64,000 nucleotides of DNA, taken from Akanthomyces muscarius (taxonomy: Eukaryota; Ascomycota; Sordariomycetes; Hypocreales; Cordycipitaceae). A program made the position numbers and the translations under genes. Numbering within the stretch: position 1 is the stretch's first letter; every line of letters starts with the position of its first letter. Location of the stretch: contig NC_079245.1 of assembly GCF_028009165.1 (NCBI RefSeq), positions 930,001 to 994,000 on the forward strand, read 5' to 3'. Positions 47,829 through 58,342 of this stretch are shown in pieces. The notes below the pieces were generated by a model. The model saw only the letters and a program-made list of their open reading frames with translations, ran no database searches and was not told where the DNA came from.

Positions 47829-49793
47829 TCACTGAAACACATAACTGACTCTGAGAATTCCCCCACGAAACTGAAGTTGTTGCAGCTCATAGCTAAACAC
47901 CACGGGATGCTCAAACTTCTTTGAGCTCACCTCGAGGCTATGCGCGATACGCAAACCCGTCATGACGAAGACCCGGCCGTTTCGCCGTTTCAGAACCGCC
48001 TCAACGGCTGGACTTTTCGAGAGCTCCGATATGGCAGCCCGATTCTGAGTGAGCCGAAACGTCTCGATTTGTTGCGCGGTGATCCTCACGGTATATGACT
48101 TTTCCCACGAGGAAGACACACCAATCCCAGTGCCTATTCCAGCGATTCCAATATCGAATCCACCAATTCCAATACGGAATCCGCCGCCATCCTCGAGAGT
48201 TGCCTCGAACTCGGTGTCCAACTCCACGGTCTTTTGCTGCGCAAAACTCGTCGATGGTACAGGCAAGGGGTCACGGCCGTGACCAGCTTCAAAGACGGCG
48301 CCGATGCGATATAAACTCGGATTTTCCGCAACATAGGCCGGAAAGCTAAAGCCGTTGGCATAGTCCCCGGCGCGGCGAAACGTTCTCTTTGACGGTTCGG
48401 TAGATGTCTCTTCCTGCCAGCGATGTGGTAGGAGCTTGGCTGCAGTGCTGAAACGGAATGGCCATACTGGCTTGCCGTTATCAGCCACAGTCTGCCACAG
48501 TAGCCAGATGGCGCGCAGAATAGTGGCAGCAGCAACCACTATTGCAATCATTTGTCCTGTCGAGACGGCGTTCGAGCTAGGCTCGAGACCGGCTTGAAAA
48601 ATTATTTGAGCCGCTACCATTGATGTAAGCGAGAAAAGAGCACATATGATGCATGTGATTGCGACTGTGGCCGGGTAGTTGTCGTAATCATTGTCAATGT
48701 TCATATGGACCTCTTGCGGAGGCGGTATGTCGCCGCTTGCTACCAAAGTATCCACGTCCTCAGTCCATTTTGGACGAGCTGGAAATGAGATGTCGTGGAG
48801 CGCGTCTTTGTACTTTTCGGCTCGGTGGAACTGGCCAGTGCTAGTGGTCGAAAGGAAAGTGCTCTGCATGAAGTTCAAGATCCGACATGCAATATACATC
48901 CAAAACGTCGTTGCCTCCAGCTCGCCAGTGGTTCCGAAACAGTCTCCCACCCATCCCCACCAGAATGCCTCGATGCAGAAGCATGAGAGATTGCCGCCGC
49001 CGTCGATGAAGTCGCCAGCCTGGAACTTTGCAACGACGACTGGAAGCAGAGCTATTCCGATCACCTGACAGCCGACTATGATCCAGACCTGCCATCTGGC
49101 GGCCAGCACCTGCTTCGCTACCAGCTGCAGGCTGAGCGCACTTCCCTGGGCATCGAGCAGCATGGCGCCCACGATGGCGTCGGCCGAGGTCAAGGACTTG
49201 CGCTTCATCTGAACCATCATGGATATCGCCAACGATATATGGGTGATGGCTAAGCCTGCCCCGATCTCTTTCGCTCCTAGGGCGTTGCACTGGAAGATAC
49301 CGAGCATGGTGATGGTGATGAGTGTCGCAATCTGCGCCCACATAGCAATGCGGATACCTTCGCCGCCGATATCACCATCAACCATGGCTGCTGAAGCATT
49401 GCCGCAGGCAGAAGAAGCTGCTGTCGCAGTCGAAGGAATAGCGGCGTGTTGCTGGCCGTATTTACCAGCGAAACTGGCGGCAGCGAATGCAATTCCGGAA
49501 ATACCCAGTAAGACCGCCCCTAGCTGCCGTCCGGGAACCCTTTTTATCGGTTTGTCTGGACTGTCTTCAAATATCATTTCTATTTCTTCTAGCTGATCGG
49601 CTCCGACTTCCTCGCCGTCATGCTCTGCTGGTGTGCTTTCCAAGTCTGCACGCCTCCTGTCCGGGACAAGCTTGCCCAAAAGCAATGGTATTCGTTCCCA
49701 GAGAAATGGTACAAGGTCCAGTGCAAGAATGATGAGCTGCAAAAGGAATAGGGTGCTGGTCCCAGCTAGCCTGGTGACAGCGCCGGGGGCCAT
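47829..49793 (-). CDS. Polytopic membrane protein with a C-terminal copy of the module
   Basis: A single-exon frame of 654 aa on the minus strand. The N-terminal ~440 residues hold about eight hydrophobic segments, e.g. LFLLQLIILALDLVPFLW, AVLLGISGIAFAAASFAG, WIIVGCQVIGIALLPVVVA, ITCIICALFSLTSMVAAQII and IAIVVAAATILRAIWLLW. Residues about 490-654 carry the module of the two neighbours: block A, SLYRIGAVFEAGHGRDPLPV; a Gly-rich stretch, FRIGIGGFDIGIAGIGTGIG; block B, SPAVEAVLKRRNGRVFVMTG then LRIAH; and block C, HPVVFSYELQQLQF. A GTGAGC directly after block B could be a splice donor, but reading through keeps block C, so I keep one exon. Likely a membrane-anchored relative or partner of the two soluble proteins. 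Function unknown. Confidence 0.7.
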   Translation of the reverse strand: MAPGAVTRLAGTSTLFLLQLIILALDLVPFLWERIPLLLGKLVPDRRRADLESTPAEHDGEEVGADQLEEIEMIFEDSPDKPIKRVPGRQLGAVLLGISGIAFAAASFAGKYGQQHAAIPSTATAASSACGNASAAMVDGDIGGEGIRIAMWAQIATLITITMLGIFQCNALGAKEIGAGLAITHISLAISMMVQMKRKSLTSADAIVGAMLLDAQGSALSLQLVAKQVLAARWQVWIIVGCQVIGIALLPVVVAKFQAGDFIDGGGNLSCFCIEAFWWGWVGDCFGTTGELEATTFWMYIACRILNFMQSTFLSTTSTGQFHRAEKYKDALHDISFPARPKWTEDVDTLVASGDIPPPQEVHMNIDNDYDNYPATVAITCIICALFSLTSMVAAQIIFQAGLEPSSNAVSTGQMIAIVVAAATILRAIWLLWQTVADNGKPVWPFRFSTAAKLLPHRWQEETSTEPSKRTFRRAGDYANGFSFPAYVAENPSLYRIGAVFEAGHGRDPLPVPSTSFAQQKTVELDTEFEATLEDGGGFRIGIGGFDIGIAGIGTGIGVSSSWEKSYTVRITAQQIETFRLTQNRAAISELSKSPAVEAVLKRRNGRVFVMTGLRIAHSLEVSSKKFEHPVVFSYELQQLQFRGGILRVSYVFQ

Positions 49794-50624
49794 GGTGTAG
49801 TTGGCTGCTCTGTTGAAAAATCAGGTGGCGAGTCAGTTGTTGCAGAGTAAGAGCAAGATGTACATTGCGAGGCATACTCTGTGGGCTGAAAGACCGTTTT
49901 AAATAAATTGGAATAGTTCAGCTGAAGAAAACCTGCAGCATGGCCGCCCCGAGACACAAGCCACACCTTGCATTAGCTTCAGCGCTTCTCTGGTCACATT
50001 AATGACCGCTCGCTTTCTTGTCTTCACTATACTTATAAAAGATGGAGCATGTAGTGAGCAAAATGTGATGTAGGCTTTTTATTTGTCAACGCCATAAAAT
50101 GCATGTATCGTAGTGTGACTGCTTGAGCAACATGAGTACAGCTCAGATTGTAATGTAGAATTAGCCCGCCTGTACATGACTCCCTCTGTACCGCTGAACG
50201 GAATATGTACATTTACGCTGAAAAATAAAAAAAATTTGTTTATCTAGGCGCAAGACCTCGAGAGCATAATGTCTGGAATGGAGGCCTACTATTTACTTAC
50301 GAAATGATAATTTACTATGTTGCTGACCTAACTCTAGCTATCGACGTGCGTATTTGTCGTGGGCGGCCTGGATCTTGCGCAGAAGCGAGAATGGACCACG
50401 ATGCGCAACTGGGCAGGGGGGTGAGTTCACCTTTGACATAAATGATGGAGATATGTTTGCCGATGAGCAATTCGCACTAAATAAGCCAGCAATTACTCGT
50501 CCGTATCAGTTAGTGGGAAGAGAGCCTTGACAAAGCTCGGGTGGAAACAGTGTAGCCAGACCCCCCCACCCCGATATAAATGGCAACGGCTACAGCTTGG
50601 ACAACGCACAAGGGATTGATTTCT
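49794..50624. other. Intergenic
   Basis: Upstream of the 654-aa gene and downstream of the hydrolase. A-rich at 50220-50240. No gene seen. Confidence 0.45.
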
Positions 50625-51611
50625 CTAGATTGAACTATTCACATTGTTGCCCGCATTTAGTTTGCACAACCAATCTGCCATGCCAGCCACCATTTCATTC
50701 GTGCATACGTGCCCTGCGTCTTGCTGGACGAAGAGATCTACATTGTCCCTTTTATTTGCCGACAACCAGTTCTCTGTATGGAAAGATGGCACTAATGTGT
50801 CGCGTTTGCCTGTGCACAAAAGCATAGGGATCTGGGGAAATGCTGTACGAATAACATCGTCATCTCTTTCCACGGAATTGAATAGTGCCGCTGGCCATTT
50901 CGCTCTTTGATCAGCAGTCAACTGCAGCTCTTCGTAGTTCGGGGCATGTGCAGCGCCAAGGCGACTGAGCATGAGCTTGTTGAGCTCTGGACAGCCAACA
51001 ATAACGACGAGCCCGTCAAGCTGCTCTTTTGCAACGAGGGGCAGACGCCAGGCAATATGGCCGCCTAAAGAGACGCCCATCATTGTGTTGTGGAATTTCT
51101 TGAAGGGTAGATACGTTGGCATATAGTCAAGAAGGAGCTTGAAGTCGTGCACGCTACCATCGATGGTGGACATCATGTCCGGACTAAAAAGTTAGCCGAC
51201 AACTTGCCTGTTAAGAGATCAACATACCCGTGGTTTTTGTTGCCTTCTGCCCATGCTGCATTGACTTCTTCAGATATCTGCATAATTAGCTGAAAGTGAA
51301 GGATGCGGTGAGGGCGAGGATCATACCTGGCGGGCGCCGTGATTGCGCATATCGAAAGCAACAGCTATCATGGGAATCTTTTTGCGCGCATCATTTCTGT
51401 ATTTTTGCAGTACCTCATGCGCAATGCTTTCTTGGTCGAGGTATGATCGTGTTCGGCCGTGCGCGAGATATAAGACGGCGATTTCTTCGCCAGAAACCTC
51501 TGTCAAGCCGTATATGTATGCTTGAATACCCCCTATGAACAAGGGAGTCTTGCTTGATCGCGGAGTCTCAGCTGAAAGTTCAAACCCTGGTGCGAGCTTT
51601 CTGTTCGACAT
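50625..51611 (-). CDS. Alpha/beta hydrolase (serine esterase-like)
   Basis: Three exons on the minus strand, 51611-51327, 51289-51228 and 51183-50625; 301 aa. All introns are GT-AG and the joins give FDMRNHGARQ and NKNHGPDMMST. The nucleophile elbow is GVSLGG (GxSxG, Ser about 154). The acid residue is probably in LLCTGKRDTLVPSFHTENW and the catalytic His in QQDAGHVCTNEMV, the usual Ser-Asp-His order. IAVLYLAHGRTRSYLD holds the oxyanion-hole HG motif. No signal peptide, so cytosolic. The substrate is unknown; the DMRNHG segment recalls 2-hydroxymuconate hydrolase-like and fungal cluster hydrolases. Confidence 0.82.
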
Positions 51612-52150
51612 TTTGACGTGGAGCAATAGGAGCTAGAGGTGAAAAGGTCGATGACGATGACACTGATGCCTGGACGCCAAGAGCTTTTATACAAATTCTC
51701 TGGTGTAAGCCCAAACAGCGCGGAGTTCCACAAACCCACCCACGGATTTGATTGGTTTCTGGAACTCGTCTTCATTGCAAAGGTACTGAGAGCCGATCGT
51801 GTTACGTCGAACAAATTGTCGTTTAAGGCTAGACTGCGGAATGGCGAGGCCTTGGTCCATTGAACTGCGGTCATGTCTTAGTGCTGATGGGCCAGTCAAC
51901 AGGCACGCCTAACGCCGAACTCACCTCTCAGCACCGCCTCATCTCCGCAGCCAACAAGGGCTGCAGAATGTATAGACGAATTGCACTCGATGGCTCGTAT
52001 CCAGTAATACATAATAACTGTGCTACAGTTCTACATGCTTTGGAAAGTCCATCTTCACGCGAAAACTGGCAGTCAATACAGCTTCACTAGATTCTCGACT
52101 CTTGGAAAGAAAATGCCAGCTCACGCTTTTCGTAAATTGAATCTACTATT
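51612..52150. other. Intergenic
   Basis: Upstream of the hydrolase and downstream of the methyltransferase. No gene seen. Confidence 0.45.
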
Positions 52151-53143
52151 CTACGCTGGTTTCCTCCCCATGACTACGAGGACACTTTGCTGATGTATGG
52201 CAACACCCTGCTCAGTCTCGGCGATTGCCTTATCCAGTAAGTCCTCATACATCTCCCTCGTCAAGGGCGAGTCAGGCGCCTGAGCTTTAGGCGGAATCAG
52301 ATTGGCAATCTCCTCCCATGACAAAAGATAGTCCTCCGTCCAGGCCTTCATATCCGCGCGCCGCTTCTCCAACTCCAGGCTCGCCACCTGTACTAGCCCG
52401 GCGCGCTCCAGATGCACACCCAAGGTGGCCAGGAAGTCGAACGTGTTGCCCTGAGCACGGCCGCCATTATCGAGGATGCCGATGATGGCGTCGCAGGAGG
52501 CCTTGGATTGCGCATCTTCTGCCTCTCCGCTCTGGGCCGCGGTCGCGGTCCACCTATCTACGCGGGTCTCCTCCCACTGGAGCCAGCCGCCAGGTTTGAG
52601 AAGGGATAGGGCCTGGTAGATGGCGGGGCGGGGGTCGTTCTTCGTAATGAGGGAGACAAAAGCTCGCATGTGAACAATGTCGTAGGTACCGAGAAGCTCC
52701 TGTGGTAGCGGCTTCAATACATCGAGAGCCGTAAAAGCGACATTAGGGGGGCAGCTCCATTTGGGAGGGAAGTTGACTGGGTTGACGTCGAATCCCTCTA
52801 GGAGGGAGACCTCAACGCCCAGGTCCGTGAGTGACTGCTCCAAGTCTAGGAGCCAAACTCCGTTTCCGCAGCCAAGGTCCGCAACTCTTAGCGGCGCGCG
52901 ACATTGCACAGCTGCTTGCTCTGCAGTCGGCTGCAAGATCCTGTTGCCTAGAGTTCTCTGGAAGAGGTGGTGTTGAAGGTGTAGGCGGGCAGAGGATTTA
53001 AAGTTGCGGGATCGGGCGGAAGAGGCCCAGAACTGCGATGCTTCGAACTTGCCCTGAGGAGATGACGACATTGCTGAATAGTGCTCCGAGCACGAATGGG
53101 GTGGGAGACCTGTATCGGGGACGATATACGGTGTGCGTCTCAT
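52151..53143 (-). CDS. SAM-dependent methyltransferase (LaeA-like / class I)
   Basis: A single-exon frame of 330 aa from the ATG at 53143; an internal ATG at 53071 (MSSSPQGKFEASQFWASS) would give 306 aa and may be the true start. Motif I is VADLGCGNGVWLLDL (residues about 87-101), followed by the acidic LLEGFDVNP, then ALDVLKPLP and LGTYDIVHMRAFVSLI, and the post-core LLKPGGWLQWEETRVDRW. These are the SAM-binding blocks of class I methyltransferases, in the style of fungal LaeA-like and secondary-metabolite methyltransferases. Protein or small-molecule substrate cannot be read. No targeting signal. It lies between an esterase-like hydrolase and a secreted carboxylesterase, but no core biosynthetic enzyme is in the window. 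Confidence 0.82.
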   Translation of the reverse strand: MRRTPYIVPDTGLPPHSCSEHYSAMSSSPQGKFEASQFWASSARSRNFKSSARLHLQHHLFQRTLGNRILQPTAEQAAVQCRAPLRVADLGCGNGVWLLDLEQSLTDLGVEVSLLEGFDVNPVNFPPKWSCPPNVAFTALDVLKPLPQELLGTYDIVHMRAFVSLITKNDPRPAIYQALSLLKPGGWLQWEETRVDRWTATAAQSGEAEDAQSKASCDAIIGILDNGGRAQGNTFDFLATLGVHLERAGLVQVASLELEKRRADMKAWTEDYLLSWEEIANLIPPKAQAPDSPLTREMYEDLLDKAIAETEQGVAIHQQSVLVVMGRKPA

Positions 53144-53210
53144 GCTGGCTTTTTATAATTGGGTTGCGTCGTGAACTGGCAGTAACGCATCCGTTGTGGG
53201 AACACCTATC

Positions 53211-53470
53211 CACCAAAAATTGTTCGGAGAACCCCAACTGCGGAATGCCCGACGAGTGTAGACCTCAGCGTGGCTGAGTTCCCAGAAGCGAGTCCGAGCT
53301 ATATGTAGGCTATTATGTATAGTCTACTAAGCATATACACCAGAAAATTGTTCGGATAATCCCAACAGAGGAATACCCGACGGATACAGATCCCGGGATA
53401 GGTGAGTTCCGGGAAGCGAGTCCGAGCTGCGTATGATTTGTCCTGCATAGTCCATTATACAAATGCGCGA
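53211..53470. repeat. Diverged tandem duplication, two units of about 130 bp
   Basis: Unit 1 (about 53211-53338) and unit 2 (about 53339-53470) share AAAATTGTTCGGA, CCCAAC..GGAAT.CCCGACG, then GTGAGTTCC or CTGAGTTCC..GAAGCGAGTCCGAGCT and a TAGTC(C/T)A tail. The units differ by scattered substitutions, many of transition type. Not coding. It may be a decayed minisatellite or short mobile element upstream of the methyltransferase. Confidence 0.65.
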
Positions 53471-53849
53471 AGTACGTTTCAACAAATGTTGGATGTCTCG
53501 TCGATCGGCCGCGACCTCGGAGCTATAATATACCCAAAGTCGTGCCGTTCGGCCATAATCTCGGTGTTGTTATTATATAGGTTTAGAACGGAGCTTTAGG
53601 AGTTCGTAAACTGAGCGATATCACACGATCGTCGATACGAAGCACGAGAAGGCGGATGGTTCAAAACAACAAGTGATTTGGCCCATCCCCTGCACCAAGG
53701 CGAGTACTTGCCGACTGAATCAAGCAGATCGTATAAGAAAAAAAACATTATCGCAAGTAGACTACAGCACGACGTATAGATTCTTCTTTGAATGACTTGT
53801 TCTTAAATAATTCTTAGAGAATCCTGTTACTCGACGTGTCCTCAGCACT

Positions 53850-55568
53850 TCAGCGTGACGGGCAGCTTAACTGGCCAGCAAGTTGCAATGACTCGTCGTA
53901 GATAGTGTCCCAAAAACCGCAGCTTGTGTAGTCGACTGTTCCTACAACCATAGATTGATCAATATTTACCCCGCCGGACGTGTTCATTGTCCATTTCGGC
54001 CATTCGCTGATGTCGCCAGGCCGACCCAGGACGGCCATATTAGTCCACGCTTGGCTCATTGACGCCGCCAGCGACCGCTCTGCTGCCGTAAACGTACAAT
54101 CCCCGCTGGTCAGAGGCAGTCTGTGTGTCGTATTGAACTGGAATGGGATTTCTGCGGTATGTGCCGCTCCAACAAGCGGAAGAATAGTCGCTGGAATCGC
54201 GCTGTACCATGCGCAACTAGGACCATGTTTGAACTCGTAAGTCCATACGGGAACTCCGGTTCTTTCGGAAGTCACAAGGGCCCTGTAGGCTGGGCATTTG
54301 AAGGTGACTTCTCCGAAGACCGTCGACATGGCGGCGAAAATAGGAAATTGTGCGTCCTGAAATTTTGTAGCAGAGTATGTCGCATTGACTTTGGTGGCCA
54401 ACGGCCCGAAGTTGTAGGAGAGAAAGTCATCGTAGTGGCTTTGATTGAGCAGAGACAGGTCCTTTGCGTAATTACCAAGGACAAACAATGTGCCCTCGTC
54501 TGCATTAAAGCCAAAGATTGCAGGGACTTTATTTCCTACTTTCGTAGGTAGCTCTGCAATGATGTGGCCGTCGACAACAGGGCCCCATCTTGTTCTAGCA
54601 CCCTGATACGCGAATGGTGTAGTAACAGCCGGCACTGTAGGATGGTACATTTGGGCCTCGGCAGCCACAAAAACATCCGGCGGAGCTGCGACAATACAGG
54701 ATAGCTCCGTCTCAATTAGCTTATATTCAGAATCAGGATAGATCATTCTCTTACGTCCGTAGCACTGCAATTAAGCACGCGAAGAAATTGTCGCTGCCAA
54801 TGTTGAACCTCTCCTACACTGGCAAACTCGCGGCCACCGCCAGATTCGAATATTGCCGCATACAAGAGTTTTGGTGCCTGCGGCAAAGTGCTTATTGCAT
54901 ACGCGTCCGTTGCGCCTGCTGACTGTCCGTAAAGCATGACCCTGCTTTTGTCGCCTCCAAAGGCGTGGATGTTCTCTTGTATCCACTGGAGAGCTAATAG
55001 CTGGTCGCTGATCCCAAAATTGCCGTGCAGCCCTAGGTCCTCAAGAGCAAGAAAGCCGAGAGGTCCAACACGGTAGTTTATGGACACAATAATGGAAGAC
55101 GAAGTGGCATAACAGCCGTCGTATGTAGGGTCTGATATGCCGCCGGCCTCATTGACGCCTCCGTACAGCCAAACTTTCACGGGCAACCTCGAATCGGCTG
55201 TCGCTGAGCTTGGGGTCCAGACATCCAAGTATAGACTATTTCGAGTGTCAGTTAGACCTTCAAGATACTAGGCTGATTACGTACCAATCCTCGCTGTGAG
55301 CGTTAGACTCGGCGAAAACCTTGTTGAACTGTATACATGATGGTGCTTTAACAGTTCCGTTGAGCATACCACCGTAGGCCACATTATACGGCAGCGGCGC
55401 CTTTAGTCGCAGACGGCCGACTGGTGGTTGAGCAAAGGGAATGGAAAAAAAGTAGTTCGTCTCGGTATCAAGGCATTTCCCTCCAAGTATGGTCCCATTC
55501 TGAATTGTGACTTTTTGAGCAGTGCCACATGAGACTAGCGCGGCGACGATCCAAATGGACGAGAACAT
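53850..55568 (-). CDS. Secreted type-B carboxylesterase / lipase
   Basis: Three exons on the minus strand, 55568-55285, 55235-54755 and 54704-53850; 539 aa. The join of exons 1 and 2 restores the family signature SEDCLYLDVW. Intron 2 is short (about 50 bp; GTAAGA donor, GACGGAG acceptor chosen to keep frame and give CSATDLSCIVAAPPDVF). The signal peptide is MFSSIWIVAALVSCGTA; an upstream ATG at 55604 would add 12 residues. The nucleophile motif is YGQSAGATDAY (Ser about 200), where most relatives have GESAGG. The charge-relay acidic residue lies in FGFNADEGTLF and the His in GAAHTAEIPFQF. Several N-x-S/T sites fit secretion. Likely hydrolyses extracellular esters or lipids. Confidence 0.87.
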
Positions 55569-56177
55569 CGTGTAATTCACCCGAAACAATATCTCGATGG
55601 ACATAAAATAGTTTCGAAAGAGCTACTGGATATTATGAAAAGTGTTAAGAGACTGTATTCCAAGAATCGAGAATTTGGGCACACCTACCCATGGCTTTAT
55701 ACTTTTATGGTCGACCACCATTCAGTGCAGCCCGTCGTCGGCACTGAGGAATGCTGCCATGCTCGCTCCACTCAATATCATCTAACTAACCCTAAACAGT
55801 AATTTGTTCGAGGTTCGGGCTCAGCATCCCTCTGGTGCGTAAAGCGTCCAGCATGTATCTTCGCCCATCAGCGTATAGGCTAGGTAGCGTACCTCTGTGG
55901 CAGACAGTATCGCGTCACTAGAAAACACTATTAAAACCAAGTATCTGAGATATATTGCGTCACGATTGGCCGCTATCCTTGCAAGTGACCGCGCTGGCGG
56001 CTTCGCGCACTAGATGGGATACTAGTAGAACTCACGAAAAGCGTGATAGAAATAAAAGCAGACGCCGTTTAGGTATCTAGAAGCAGTGGTTGTGACTTGT
56101 TTTATGTTTCATCACCGTATAACACTCTATTTCCCCGTGTTTTCCTCGTTTTTCCTCTTACTACCGTAGCTAATAGC
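55569..56177. other. Intergenic
   Basis: Promoter side of the carboxylesterase up to the DNA transposon. No gene seen. Confidence 0.5.
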
Positions 56178-56179
56178 TA

Positions 56180-56221
56180 ACGTCGGCCACCCACTTTCAG
56201 GTCACCCCCAGATACGGTTCA
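56180..56221 (+). repeat. Left terminal inverted repeat
   Basis: 42 bp, GC-rich, pairs with 57960-58001 apart from two mismatches. Confidence 0.88.
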
Positions 56222-57959
56222 GTATAATATATTATAAGCTTATAGCTAAAAAGCCTTATAATAAAATAGATTAAATATATATAAATAAAATAAACCTATT
56301 ATATACTATTATAGCCTATAAGGAGCTTAAATTTATTAATATTAATTATTAGCTAGTCCTTAGTACTAAGTAATTACTTATTTAGCTAATAGTATATATT
56401 TTTAACCTTAATAACAAACTATAAATTAGGATTTAGACTAACTTTTATATATTTTTAAGGCTTCTAGATATTAATCTATACCTTAAGTTATACTATCTAA
56501 GCTTTTTAAATAGTAATAGTACTAGCTTAGTTACTTAATTACTTTTAGATCTTCCTTTATACTAGTTAAGTATTATAAGTATTACTTTTAGGTATAATAA
56601 AGTTATTAAAAAGCTACTTTAATTAATACCTATTAGAAGGTGTTATAATATTAAGATTGGTAGTTTTTTAAGCCTTTTTTAGTATTATAAGTATAACTAC
56701 TAATACCTTAATAAGTAATAAATAGCTTATTAATAGCTTTACCTTATTAACTAGCTATATTTTAGAGCTAAACTAGCCTATAAGGATATTATTTTTTATA
56801 ATTCCTTATTTTCTAGCTACTATATAATACTTAAAAAAAATTCTCTTTTTAATTAGTAAAGAATTATAGTTATTAAGGTACTTTAAAAGCTTAGTATAAT
56901 AGAACCTCTTTATAGGGCTAAAAATAGCTATATTAAGAGGCTAAAAGATATAAGAGCTATAATAAGATAAGAAAAGAAGAATAATATTATTAAAATAATA
57001 TTCCTTAAAGAATTTAGTTATATAATAATTACTATAACTATTAATAATAAGAAATTAGTATTTATTACCCTTTAGCTTTATCTAAGATAGAAAGATATCT
57101 CTAAGCTAATTAAGTATAATCTTATTATTTATCTAGCTTTAAGAGGATACCTAAAAGTACTAATTCTAATATTTTTAAAGCTTTAAGGGAAACTATTATT
57201 ATTAAATAGTTTAGCTTTTAAAAATAATAAGTAGCTTAAATAGCCTACTAGTAGCTAAAATATACTCTATAATTATACTCTAAAAGTATTACCTAAATTA
57301 TTTCTTTATTATAAATTTCTTTATTAATAATCCTAATATTAGGCTATTCTTTTAGACCCCTATTATAAGCCTTATTTTATTTATATTATACTAATTCTCT
57401 TACTAAATTTATTTAATAGCTAGTATCTTAAAGATAGTAAAGAATTTCTAAATAGTATTAGTTAAGATACTATTTATATATTAAAAATTAAGCCTTTTAC
57501 CTCTTAATATCTTTACTTTTAAGTTTTAGAGTAAAAAGCTATCTAACTAGTTCTTCCTAAGAGATCTTATATCACTATTCTAAAAGGCAACTTACTAAGT
57601 AAGTTACCTAACCTACTTATATAAAGAAGGGTTACTAGTAATATCTTATATTAAGATCTATCTAATAAGATATCTTTCTTAAGTACTAAAAAGGCGTTAT
57701 AATAACTTAAAAGCCTATTTTTATAGTGCCTAGCTATTTAATTAAGCCTATAGTGTTAACTAGGGTACTATCCACTTCTTCGCCGCTTACTAGCCACTTA
57801 TACCACTAAAAACGTCCTAAACTGCATTTTAAAGCTATTATTTAGTATATTAACCTATAATAGATATAATAATAAAATTTAAGGCAATAATAATAATTAT
57901 AGATAGAGAAAACGCGTAACTAGTAATAAAGGTTTACTAGTACTAGGGCAGGCGCGACG

Positions 57960-58001
57960 TGACCCGTATCTGGGGGTGACCCGAAAGTGGGTGGCCGACG
58001 T
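57960..58001 (-). repeat. Right terminal inverted repeat
   Basis: Reverse complement of 56180-56221 apart from two mismatches; followed by the TA duplication. Confidence 0.88.
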
Positions 58002-58003
58002 TA

Positions 58004-58342
58004 CCAACTCCCTCGACTCTACATACACAGCTCCACAATTGAGACATGCCTACGAGGACAATTAGTGTGGTTGAGCACCGTGAGCTAATAATTCAGGATT
58101 ATCGCAAGAGAGGGTGAAGCCGGCCGATCCGTGATCGTACCAGCATGCTTGACCTTCTGCACAATAGCGGACGAGTCGCGCCACTGAGGAACACTGTGAA
58201 TCAGATGCCCACGAGCTGTCCTCCTTTATTGCCATCGTCGGGCCCGTCTATTGCTATCGTTGGAGCCCGCTATTGCTAGCGTCGAAGCCCTGAGAGAGTT
58301 GCTAGATAGATTGGCAGAGCCCAGTCGAGTGTCAGCAACATT
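58004..58342. other. 5' region of the Zn2Cys6 gene with a 23-codon upstream ORF
   Basis: An ATG at 58046 opens a 23-codon frame ending at TGA (58115-58117). Beyond the TGA the same frame stays open for about 45 codons, so this is either an upstream ORF or a decayed exon. No domain recognised. Confidence 0.35.

Larger units (their letters stand above)
56180..58001. mobile_element. RIP-degraded Tc1/mariner-type (Fot1/pogo-like) DNA transposon
   Basis: An 1822-bp element with 42-bp terminal inverted repeats, 56180-56221 and 57960-58001, starting ACGTCGGCCACCCACTTTC and differing at only two positions. It is flanked by the dinucleotide TA on both sides (56178-56179 and 58002-58003), the TA target duplication of the Tc1/mariner superfamily. 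Size and TIR length match fungal Fot1/pogo elements (about 1.8-2 kb). The interior is almost pure A/T with stops in all frames, so no transposase can be read and strand is not assignable. The GC-rich TIRs survived while the interior was mutated. Confidence 0.85.

Noticed and set aside
47829..47935. Alternative splice at the GTGAGC after block B of the 654-aa protein
   Set aside because: Splicing would remove the stretch that aligns with block C of the two neighbours; reading through is more consistent, although transcript data would decide.
56180..58001. Search for a readable transposase in the inverted-repeat element
   Set aside because: All frames are full of stops and no DDE blocks could be recognised, so strand and exact family are left open.
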